From the NCBI GenBank assembly GCA_049509675.1, contig JBEKZQ010000402.1, positions 1 through 5,814 of the forward strand: a DNA stretch of 5,814 nt, read 5' to 3'. The notes under the pieces were generated by a model that was not told the origin of the DNA, searched no databases, and saw only the letters and a program-made list of their open reading frames with translations. The position numbers and the translations under genes were made by a program. How positions within the stretch are numbered: the first letter of the stretch is position 1; each line of letters opens with the position of its first letter. The DNA comes from JBEKZQ01 sp049509675 (GTDB lineage Bacteria; Planctomycetota; Planctomycetia; Pirellulales; Thermoguttaceae). Positions 1 to 5,813 of the stretch are shown here, piece after piece.

Positions 1-2004
1 CGGGGCCAGAGTGACGGGGTCGCCGGCGAAGAAATCGGCGGCCGCGCGTTTGCTGAAGCAGATGGCCAACGGTTCGCCCTGCGCCTCCCGACCGTGCCGG
101 CAGGCCGCTTCGCAGGGCCGCGCACAGACGCGACCCAGGACGGCCGAAAAGACGTTGTCCTGCAGATTGATCTTGTAGGCCACGTCGAAGTCCCCGCGGG
201 CGACGGCCGCCAGGTACTCGGGGATCCGCGTATGGGCAGGGCAGGCGGACTGGCAGGGGATGACGGGCTCGATCCATTGCACGTCGCGCGTCGGCGCGCT
301 GGCCTCCCGAGCGGCAGCGAGATCCTCTTCAGGCCAGATCCGGCGCGGTTGTTCCGTGCCGATGCGGTCCCGGGGACTTGGATGTTCGGCCGAATCAAGA
401 CATTGCGCGGGCGCAGAACTCGCCTCGGCCGGATCGCTTTCCAACTTGAGGGCCAAGGCGGCGGTGGGGCAGGCTTCCACGCACTCGCGCGCGGCCCGTT
501 GCAGGGCCGCCGACAAGGCCGCATTCAGCGGGGCGGTAACCCGGACGTCGAAGCCGCGACCCACGAAGGCCAGCCCCAGCGGTTCGCCGGCTTTCTCCGC
601 CACGCGCAGGCAGTTTCCGCAGCGAATACACTTGCCGGGCTCGTAGATGACCAGGGAATGATCGGTGCGGACGCGGACCTCTCGTCGCGGCGCGGCGTAG
701 CGGTTGCGTCGCGCCCCGAGTTGCGCGGCGGCCTGGCGCAGGCGGCAGGTGTCGGCCTTGCGGCAATCGCAACGGCAGCATCGGCCGGCCTCGCGCAGGG
801 CTTCTTCGCGGGTCAAGCCCGCCCGCTCGGCCTCGGCGCTCGCGGGGCCGCGCGGCGTCGCATCGGCGACGGCCATGAACTGCTGCATCTCGTCCGGCCG
901 CAGGCACTTGACGTGACTGGAGAACGGCCGGACCTGGCGGATCAAGGGATCTCCGGAGAGGAATTGGTCGAGGTAGATCGCCGCCATCCGCCCGGCGGCG
1001 ACCGAGTGGACTCGCTTGCCGGTGCGGCGCACGGCTTGACCGGCGGCAAACACGCGCTCGCGACTGGTTTGGAGAAAGCGGTTGACGCCGATGCCGTGCA
1101 GGCCGGCCGCCAGACCGAGTTGGGCCGCCTCGGCGCTGCGGACCCCGCCGACGGCACACAAGACCGCGTCGAAGTCGGCCAACAGTTGTTCCATGCGGGC
1201 GGCGTCGACGCGCGGGCCGCCGAGTTCGAAGCGGGCGCCCAAGCGGCCGATCAACGCCGCCTCCGCGGCCACCACCTCGCGCGGCAACACTTCGGCGGGA
1301 AACTCGTCGAACAAGCTGCCGCCGGCCGTCTCGCGCTCGTCGAACAGCGTGCAATCGTGGCCCTGCAGCAGCAGATGCCAGGCGGCGGACAGGCCCGTGG
1401 GCCCGCCGCCGACGATCGCCACGCGGCGACCCGTGGGCGCCGCCTTGTCGGGCAGGTAGGGCGCCTGCGAGGCCAGGTCCTGATCGGCAACGCAGCGTTC
1501 AATCTGGCCAATGGCCACCGGGGCATCGAAGGTCTTGCGGCGGCACGGTCGTTCGCAGGGCCGATGACATACGCGGCCCAAGGTAGCCGGCAGGGCCAGA
1601 TGCTGCTTGGCGACGGCGATGGCGTCGGCAAAGCGGCCCGCGCGGACCTGCCGCAGCATGGCCGCGATGTCCGTATGCGCCGGGCAACTCTGCGAGCAGA
1701 GCGAGATGCAGTCGCCCACGTGGTCGCTGAGCAGCAGTTCCACGGCGGCGCGGCGCACCTCCTCGACCTCGAGGGTCTGCGACTCGACCTCCATGCCGTC
1801 GGCCACCTGCACGGCGCAAGACGGGATCATCTGACCGGTGCGCGACAGCTTCACCGCGCATACCAGGCATGAGGCCGAAGACGCACAGCCATTGCCGCCG
1901 AAACAGATCGTGGGGATGTGGATGCCGATCTGGCGGGCGGCCGTCAGCACCGTGGCGCCGTCGCTGACCTCGACCGCTCGTCCATCGATCGTGATCGTCG
2001 GCAT
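1..2004 (-). CDS. Multidomain FAD/iron-sulfur oxidoreductase (NuoG-type [2Fe-2S] + GltD-like modules), 3'-partial
   Basis: Minus-strand translation from ATG 2004 to base 1 gives 668 codons without a stop; the C-terminus lies outside the window. Domains: NuoG/plant-type [2Fe-2S], residues 1-80 (C34, C46, C49, C63); GltD-type iron-sulfur domain, about 92-175 (C99, C103, C107, then C146, C150, C154 and VAIGQIE); FAD Rossmann domain from about 194 (IVGGGPTGLSAA) to the closing FAAG...AAGRMAA stretch (319-342); Cys-rich motif 409-420; NuoG-like ferredoxin 453-518 (C459, C462, C465, C512); linker; then a second GltD-type domain from about 578 (CQSACPAHTRIP, C627, C631, C635). The FAD part lacks the second, NAD(P)-binding Rossmann fold. 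Such proteins pass electrons between a NuoF-type NADH subunit and other redox centres in soluble complexes; this role is inferred. The gene starts 2 nt after the NuoEF stop, so translation is probably coupled. The start fits the family N-terminus. Domain calls are firm, the exact reaction unknown. Confidence 0.93.
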   Translation of the reverse strand, partial: MPTITIDGRAVEVSDGATVLTAARQIGIHIPTICFGGNGCASSASCLVCAVKLSRTGQMIPSCAVQVADGMEVESQTLEVEEVRRAAVELLLSDHVGDCISLCSQSCPAHTDIAAMLRQVRAGRFADAIAVAKQHLALPATLGRVCHRPCERPCRRKTFDAPVAIGQIERCVADQDLASQAPYLPDKAAPTGRRVAIVGGGPTGLSAAWHLLLQGHDCTLFDERETAGGSLFDEFPAEVLPREVVAAEAALIGRLGARFELGGPRVDAARMEQLLADFDAVLCAVGGVRSAEAAQLGLAAGLHGIGVNRFLQTSRERVFAAGQAVRRTGKRVHSVAAGRMAAIYLDQFLSGDPLIRQVRPFSSHVKCLRPDEMQQFMAVADATPRGPASAEAERAGLTREEALREAGRCCRCDCRKADTCRLRQAAAQLGARRNRYAAPRREVRVRTDHSLVIYEPGKCIRCGNCLRVAEKAGEPLGLAFVGRGFDVRVTAPLNAALSAALQRAARECVEACPTAALALKLESDPAEASSAPAQCLDSAEHPSPRDRIGTEQPRRIWPEEDLAAAREASAPTRDVQWIEPVIPCQSACPAHTRIPEYLAAVARGDFDVAYKINLQDNVFSAVLGRVCARPCEAACRHGREAQGEPLAICFSKRAAADFFAGDPVTLAP

Positions 2005-2006
2005 GC

Positions 2007-4358
2007 TCAGTTCACCTTCACGGCGTGGGCCGGACAGATTTGCCGGCAGGCATCGCAACGCGTACAAAGGGCCGGGTCGATCCGGTGCTTCACATAGGGC
2101 GACCAGGCGATGGCCCCGACGGGACAGTGCTGGGCGCACAAAGTACACCCGGTGCAGTTGTCCCCGATCTCGTAGCGGATCAGGTTCTTGCAGACGCCGG
2201 CCGGGCAGCGGCCTTGCAGGTGGGCTTCGTACTCGTCGCGGAAATACCGCAAGGTGGTAATCACGGGGTTGGGGGCCGTCTTGCCGAGCCCGCACTGGCT
2301 GGCGGACTTGACCAGGCTGCCGAGCCGCTGGAGCTCCTCCAAGTCGCCTGCCTCCCCAGTGCCTTCCGTGAGCCGTTCGAGGATGTCCTGCAGCCGTCTG
2401 GTGCCGACGCAGCAGAAGGTGCAGCGCCCGCAGGACTCGTGCTGACAGAAGCTGAGAAAATACTTGGCGATGTCCACCATGCAGTCGCCGTCGTCCAACA
2501 CGACCAGCCCGCCGGAACCCATGATCGCGCCCTTTTCCACCAGCGACTCATAGTCGATGGGCGTGTCGGCCAACGATTCGGGCAGGCACCCGCCGGAGGG
2601 GCCGCCGATCAGGACGGCCTTGAAGCGGCGGCCGTCGGCGATGCCGCCGCCGATGTCCTCGACGACCCGGCGGATGCTGATGCCCATCGGCACCTCGATC
2701 AGCCCGCCGCGGACCGTCTTGCCGGCCAGCGCGAAGACCTTGGTCCCTTTGCTTTTGGCAGTGCCGTGCTGGGCGAAGGCCGCCGCGCCATGCCGGAAGA
2801 TCCACGGCAGGTTGGCAAAGGTCTCGACGTTGTTGATTAACGTCGGATGGCCGAACAAGCCGCTCTGGGCCGGATAAGGCGGGCGCAGGCGGGGAATGCC
2901 GCGGCGTCCCTCGATCGACTCCAACAGCGCGGTTTCCTCGCCGCACACGAAGGCGCCGGCGCCCTCGAAAACGTCGAACTCGAGCTGCAACGGACGCCCC
3001 GGCGCCAAACCGCCCAACAAGTCGCGCCGGCGCAGGCGGTCCAGCGCCTCGTGCATGCGCTGGACCGCAAAGGGGTATTCCGCCCGCACGTACACGATGG
3101 CCTTCGTGGCACCCACCGCGTAAGCCGCGATGGACATTCCCTCGATGATTCGGTAGGGGAACGATTCCATGAGCATGCGGTCCATGAAGGCGCCCGGGTC
3201 GCCTTCGTCACCGTTGCAAATCACGTACTTCAACTGGCCGGCCGCCTGCCGGACGATGCCCCACTTCACGCCCGTGGGAAAACCGGCGCCGCCGCGCCCG
3301 CGCAGCCCGCTCTGGCGGACTTCCTCGACCACTTCCGCCGGCTGCATCTTCTCCAGGCAGCGGGCCAGCGCGGTGAAGCCGCCGCGGGCGAGGTATTCAT
3401 CGAGGTCCAACGGGTCGCTGCTGCCGAAATGTTCGGTGGCGATATGGATCTGCGGCCCGAAGAAGGCCGCCACGTCCGGCTGCTGGGAACTCACGGCGCG
3501 CGTCTGCGGCGACATCTGCGGAGCGTCGTCCAACAGGCGATCGAGGGCGTGGATCGCGAAACTTCGCAGCCGCGTGGCAATCCGCCGCGGGCGAAAATGC
3601 CGCGTGACGAGGGCCTCGGCTGCCGTCTCGGTGACGTTCGCGTAGACTTTGGGGGGACCGCCGGGGAGTTCGATTTCGATCGTCGGCGCCTGCTCGCACA
3701 TCAGCCCGCAGGCCACCCGCTTGATGCGCACCGACACGTCGGCCTCGCGCAGCGTGTGCTCCAGTGAGTGGAAGGTCCGCTCGCAGCCCCGCGCCAGACA
3801 GCAGGAATCGAGGCAGATCTTGATCTGGCCTTGGGACGGACCGTCGTTCAGCAGCCCGGTCCCGATCAGCGGTGGGCCGTGGTCCTGACGCGCCTGGATC
3901 CGGCGAATCAGTTGGGGGATCCCGCCGGTAGTCTGAGGGCCGTAAACGTCGTCTCCGCAACGCACCACCGGTGCAAGGGTGCAGCAGCCGATGCAGAAGA
4001 CCTTCTCGACGGTGTACTCTCCGGAGGCGTCGGTATCGTCGTTGCCGGTGATCCGGAAATAATCGCGCAGCACGTCGTAGACCCGCTCGGCGCCTTTGAC
4101 GTGACAGGCGGTGCCGTTGCAGACGCTAATCAGGTTCCGCCCCACGGGGCGGTGCCGGAACTGCGCGTAGAACGTCGAGACGCTGGCGAGCTGCGCCAGG
4201 GTAATGTCGCTCTGCTCCGCCACCCGCCGCAGCGCCTCCCCAGGCAGGTAGCGGTAATGACGCTGCAAGACCTGCAAGACGGGCAGAATCCTGTCCGGAC
4301 GACGTCCCAGACGTTCGAGCGTTTGATCGACAAAAGCGAGGTCGAGTTCCATCACCAT
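2007..4358 (-). CDS. NuoE-NuoF fusion: NADH-binding flavo-iron-sulfur subunit (HoxF/HydB-like)
   Basis: This is a soluble NAD(H)-oxidising or -reducing subunit. Residues, counted from the GTG at 4361: NuoE-type thioredoxin-fold [2Fe-2S] domain about 5-158 (C81, C86, C123, C127); a second thioredoxin-like [2Fe-2S] domain about 178-255 (C183, C188, C218, C222); NuoF core about 305-715 with the FMN glycine-rich loop GRGGAGFPTGVKW (355-367), NGDEGDPGAF (383-392), GAGAFVCGEETALL (467-480), INNVET (509-514) and the [4Fe-4S] ligands C644, C647, C650, C690; CPAGVC (719-724); then a 2x[4Fe-4S] ferredoxin (C736/739/742/746 and C766/769/772/776). NuoF proteins carry electrons between NAD(H), FMN and iron-sulfur clusters. 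The C-terminal ferredoxin matches HydB/HndC-type subunits of NAD(P)-linked hydrogenases more than complex I NuoF. Three starts lie in tandem (GTG 4361, ATG 4358, ATG 4352) with no clear ribosome site; I took the first ATG. All cluster ligands are present, so it should be functional. The partner enzyme is not visible. Confidence 0.95.
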   Translation of the reverse strand: MVMELDLAFVDQTLERLGRRPDRILPVLQVLQRHYRYLPGEALRRVAEQSDITLAQLASVSTFYAQFRHRPVGRNLISVCNGTACHVKGAERVYDVLRDYFRITGNDDTDASGEYTVEKVFCIGCCTLAPVVRCGDDVYGPQTTGGIPQLIRRIQARQDHGPPLIGTGLLNDGPSQGQIKICLDSCCLARGCERTFHSLEHTLREADVSVRIKRVACGLMCEQAPTIEIELPGGPPKVYANVTETAAEALVTRHFRPRRIATRLRSFAIHALDRLLDDAPQMSPQTRAVSSQQPDVAAFFGPQIHIATEHFGSSDPLDLDEYLARGGFTALARCLEKMQPAEVVEEVRQSGLRGRGGAGFPTGVKWGIVRQAAGQLKYVICNGDEGDPGAFMDRMLMESFPYRIIEGMSIAAYAVGATKAIVYVRAEYPFAVQRMHEALDRLRRRDLLGGLAPGRPLQLEFDVFEGAGAFVCGEETALLESIEGRRGIPRLRPPYPAQSGLFGHPTLINNVETFANLPWIFRHGAAAFAQHGTAKSKGTKVFALAGKTVRGGLIEVPMGISIRRVVEDIGGGIADGRRFKAVLIGGPSGGCLPESLADTPIDYESLVEKGAIMGSGGLVVLDDGDCMVDIAKYFLSFCQHESCGRCTFCCVGTRRLQDILERLTEGTGEAGDLEELQRLGSLVKSASQCGLGKTAPNPVITTLRYFRDEYEAHLQGRCPAGVCKNLIRYEIGDNCTGCTLCAQHCPVGAIAWSPYVKHRIDPALCTRCDACRQICPAHAVKVN
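2013..2018 (-). promoter_or_regulatory. Shine-Dalgarno of the FAD/iron-sulfur gene
   Basis: The minus strand reads AAGGTG here, 8 nt before ATG 2004 and inside the last codons of the NuoE-NuoF fusion gene. With only 2 nt between the TGA and the ATG, this supports the chosen start and a shared transcript. Confidence 0.55.
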
Positions 4359-4434
4359 CACGGTGTTGTTGATGCATCAGACTTGCCACGATCGGTGCAG
4401 TAGCCATTCACGGTCACTCCGCGGGCCACATTCG

Positions 4435-4463
4435 ATTTTAGGCGATCCGGCTCAAGATGTAAA
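4435..4463 (-). promoter_or_regulatory. Sigma-70-type promoter of the redox operon
   Basis: On the minus strand TTTACA (4463-4458) is followed after exactly 17 nt by TAAAAT (4440-4435). Each box has five of six consensus bases. Transcription would start near 4428, leaving a leader of about 65-75 nt before the NuoE-NuoF fusion gene. It lies in the 245-nt gap between the antitoxin and the redox genes. The spacer holds a poor FNR/CRP-like dyad (4442-4455). This is a prediction from sequence only. Confidence 0.6.
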
Positions 4464-4513
4464 CCAAATCTGCCCTGATCGAGTGGTTCAGCACCCGCGA
4501 CGGAAGGAGGGTG

Positions 4514-4562
4514 AAAGGAGTTCTTGTTCCTGGAAGTGGTGAACCCAGTGCAAGACTCCTTT
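4514..4562 (-). terminator. Imperfect hairpin, possible terminator of the toxin-antitoxin operon
   Basis: AAAGGAGT (4514-4521) pairs with ACTCCTTT (4555-4562), and CTTG (4523-4526) with CAAG (4551-4554), leaving a one-base bulge at 4522. That makes a 12-bp stem with a 24-nt loop. It begins about 45 nt after the antitoxin stop and before the redox promoter, which is where a terminator would sit. The large loop and poor T-run make an intrinsic terminator uncertain. It could work in either direction or be a processing site. Confidence 0.35.
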
Positions 4563-4606
4563 GTGTCTTTGCCTGTCAGCTTTGTTTGCTAAGAACAGGT
4601 TCCCGA

Positions 4607-4924
4607 TCAGGTGCAGGGTTTGGTTCGGCGCGGCCGTTGCTTGCCCTTGCTGGCGTCCGCGCGGCTTTCCGCTTCCACCTCGTGCCAGAAAACGTCGTGC
4701 GAAATTCCCCCGCTCTCTTCGATCTGGCGGCGGGACTTGTCGAGCATCGCCTGGAACTTGGGTGAATGCGCCAACACCAGGCGTTCCAATTCGTCCTCGT
4801 CGGTGACGGCCAGCACCACCGCGACGGCCTTGCCGTTGCGGGTGACGATTACGGGCCCTTCCCGGCTCTCTTTAAGGTAGGCGCTGAAGTGTGCCTTGAC
4901 CTCTGCGACTGAGACAATCTTCAT
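4607..4924 (-). CDS. Type II antitoxin, Phd/YefM family
   Basis: This 105-residue protein should be the DNA-binding antitoxin that neutralises the toxin encoded just upstream and represses the operon. The N-terminal 50 residues are typical of Phd/YefM: MKIVSVAEVKAHFSAYL, then GPVIVTRNGKAVAVVL, the fold that dimerises on operator DNA. Residues about 55-88 are charged and probably helical, the usual toxin-binding arm. The tail from about 92 is strongly basic (KGKQRPRR). The start overlaps the toxin stop as ATGA, and a strong GGAGGAG lies 8 nt upstream, so both translational coupling and independent initiation are possible. The length is slightly above the usual 75-90 residues because of the basic tail. 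The family call is secure; the cognate pairing is inferred from the overlap. Confidence 0.88.
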   Translation of the reverse strand: MKIVSVAEVKAHFSAYLKESREGPVIVTRNGKAVAVVLAVTDEDELERLVLAHSPKFQAMLDKSRRQIEESGGISHDVFWHEVEAESRADASKGKQRPRRTKPCT

Positions 4925-5244
4925 TCCTCAAACTCCTCCCCCCCGATAACCAGTCGGTTCCGGTCTTTGATGCCGACCGCCAAGACGCGAACCTCACGCC
5001 TCTGGACGTTGAACTGATAGAAAACGCGGAAGCGGTTTTCCGGGCCAAGGCGAAGTTCCCAGTCCGCCCCGAATGCGATCGGCCGTTCCAAAGGCTTCCG
5101 GTTTCGGGTTTCCACGTTGGGATCGAAGAGCAGTTGGGCCTCAATCTCCGACCGCATCAAGCCGTGGTACTTGGTTTCGATGGCCCGCAAGTGCTGCTTC
5201 ACCTCGGCAGCATAAAGCAGAGCGAACGGGGTTTGCTTCGCCAT
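4921..5244 (-). CDS. Type II toxin, RelE/ParE superfamily
   Basis: This is a 107-residue protein of the RelE/ParE toxin fold. Family features: an N-terminal amphipathic helix (YAAEVKQHLRAIE, 11-23), a TRNRKPL stretch (46-52), the core strand WELRLG (62-67), RVFYQF (73-78), and VGIKDRNRLVIGGEEF near the end. Members are either mRNA interferases acting at the ribosome or gyrase inhibitors; sequence alone does not decide which. The frame stays open upstream to 5283, but the extra 13 residues would overlap the promoter -35 and -10 boxes, so ATG 5244 is chosen. With transcription starting near 5247, the mRNA would have almost no leader and no ribosome site. The stop overlaps the antitoxin start by 4 nt. 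The gene lies before the antitoxin, the reverse of most relBE/phd-doc operons and like higBA. Confidence 0.87.
   Translation of the reverse strand: MAKQTPFALLYAAEVKQHLRAIETKYHGLMRSEIEAQLLFDPNVETRNRKPLERPIAFGADWELRLGPENRFRVFYQFNVQRREVRVLAVGIKDRNRLVIGGEEFEE
4933..4939 (-). promoter_or_regulatory. Strong Shine-Dalgarno of the antitoxin
   Basis: GGAGGAG on the minus strand lies 8 nt before ATG 4924, inside the 3' end of the toxin gene. The toxin has no comparable site, so the antitoxin is probably translated more efficiently, as a toxin-antitoxin pair requires. Confidence 0.7.
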
Positions 5245-5247
5245 GAT

Positions 5248-5263
5248 GACCATAATTATGGTC
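5248..5263. promoter_or_regulatory. Perfect 16-bp palindrome, candidate operator of the toxin-antitoxin operon
   Basis: GACCATAATTATGGTC equals its own reverse complement over all 16 bases. It covers the -10 box and the likely transcription start of the toxin-antitoxin operon. Phd/YefM-type antitoxins bind short palindromes over their own promoter, so this is the obvious autoregulation site. The palindrome is seen directly; the bound protein is inferred. Confidence 0.65.
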
Positions 5264-5283
5264 GAATCCCCGCCGTTCGTCAA
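5255..5283 (-). promoter_or_regulatory. Sigma-70-type promoter of the toxin-antitoxin operon
   Basis: The minus strand reads TTGACG (5283-5278), exactly 17 nt, then CATAAT (5260-5255), five of six consensus bases in each box. The predicted start is at about 5249-5246, only 2-6 nt before the toxin ATG at 5244. The -10 box lies within the 16-bp palindrome, so a bound repressor would block polymerase. Confidence 0.68.
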
Positions 5284-5394
5284 GCCCCGCCAGGATCTCC
5301 GGAGTCGGTATCCTGTGCAGCTACGGGCATGATGATTAGCTCAGCGGCCATAGCCAGCACGAACCCTCTGCTTGACCTCATCCCAAGAAAAGTA

Positions 5395-5468
5395 AGCATA
5401 ACGAAACGTGTGTCCGCGCGAATGTTATGCTACGGAGCTGAGGTCGAAGACCGAAAGGTCATTCGCGC
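5395..5468. repeat. Cluster of overlapping inverted repeats, possible structured RNA or protein site
   Basis: AGCATAAC (5395-5402) pairs with GTTATGCT (5424-5431). GCGCGAATG (5416-5424) pairs with CATTCGCGC (5460-5468). Between them lie GGTC-GAA-GACC (5442-5452) and GACC-GAAA-GGTC (5449-5460, a GNRA-type tetraloop). Several of these stems exclude each other. The pairings are seen directly; any function is open. Confidence 0.4.
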
Positions 5469-5526
5469 TCATCGCAACTCCTCACAAAAAAGGCCGTAGG
5501 AAGGGAGGAAAGAGAGGAGCGGATAC

Positions 5527-5570
5527 GTCCAATTACTGCGGTTTACTTCCGTTTGCATCGATAATTGGAC
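5527..5570. repeat. 9-bp inverted repeat with 26-nt loop
   Basis: GTCCAATTA (5527-5535) and TAATTGGAC (5562-5570) are exact reverse complements around a 26-nt loop. On the plus strand the right arm runs into ttatccccttttt, giving a terminator-like look for plus-strand transcription. The stem is AT-rich and weak, and no upstream gene is known. Confidence 0.45.
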
Positions 5571-5606
5571 TTATCCCCTTTTTCCACTTATCCCCTTTTT
5601 CCACTT
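5569..5606. repeat. 17-bp direct tandem repeat
   Basis: The unit acttatccccttttt plus cc occurs at 5569-5585 and 5586-5602 without mismatch, and a third copy begins (actt) at 5603. It overlaps the right arm of the inverted repeat by two bases. It looks like a non-coding simple repeat. Confidence 0.75.
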
Positions 5607-5614
5607 GTCGGTGT

Positions 5615-5635
5615 TTCATCCGTGTTCAATCCGTG
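5615..5635. repeat. Degenerate short repeat of the 'ttcatccgtg' type
   Basis: ttcatccgtg (5615-5624) is followed directly by ttcaatccgtg (5625-5635), the same unit with one inserted base. From memory, similar text recurs between genes in several Planctomycetota/Verrucomicrobiota genomes; I could not check this here. Confidence 0.45.
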
Positions 5636-5720
5636 GCTTCCACAAACCCGGCCCGCTTCGGAACCCCGCATTCGGGCTATCGCTCGATTCTCCGTGGGTG
5701 CAAGTTGTACTTTGCATCGC

Positions 5721-5813
5721 CTATGAGGTGGTCTGGTAGGATCGTTGGCCGGTGGCCCGAGCGGGCCGTTCCCTCCAGAAGGTGGTCAGCGGCTTCGTCT
5801 CACTGATGTGGTC
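5721..5813 (-). CDS. Possible C-terminal tail of a minus-strand gene cut by the window edge
   Basis: On the minus strand one frame is open from the window edge (5813) to a TAG at 5723-5721, giving 31 codons that end in ...TGQRSYQTTS. No family is recognisable. A 31-codon open stretch can occur by chance, so this is only a pointer to look beyond the window. Confidence 0.15.
   Translation of the reverse strand, partial: DHISETKPLTTFWRERPARATGQRSYQTTS

Noticed and set aside
395..1354. 319-codon minus-strand frame
   Set aside because: Overlaps the FAD/iron-sulfur gene in another frame, is very rich in Arg and has no recognisable motif.
94..1872. 592-codon open frame on the plus strand
   Set aside because: It is antisense to the FAD/iron-sulfur gene, whose minus frame has all expected cofactor motifs. 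The plus translation shows no family features; long antisense frames are common in GC-rich genes.
2025..3767. Two long plus-strand frames (2025-2840 and 2847-3767)
   Set aside because: Both are antisense to the NuoE-NuoF fusion, which has intact domains over the same span.
4126..4407. 93-codon minus frame starting in the redox leader
   Set aside because: Out of frame with the fusion gene, runs into its NuoE domain and has no family signal.
5241..5283. Longer toxin start at 5283 or 5253
   Set aside because: These codons lie in the -35 and -10 region of the predicted promoter; ATG 5244 also fits the family N-terminus better.
5337..5347. tRNA D-arm-like text TAGCTCAGCGG
   Set aside because: No acceptor stem, anticodon arm or TTCGA-type T-arm at tRNA distances.
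5395..5431. Integron attC-like ends (GCATAAC ... GTTATGC)
   Set aside because: Only 37 nt long, the core boxes deviate from RYYYAAC/GTTRRRY, and no inner L boxes or neighbouring cassette or integrase were seen.
5134..5499. 121-codon plus-strand frame
   Set aside because: Its first part is antisense to the toxin and its promoter, and the rest crosses the inverted repeats; no ribosome site.
5408..5806. 132-codon plus-strand frame
   Set aside because: No ribosome site, odd composition, and its middle is simply a translation of the tandem repeats.
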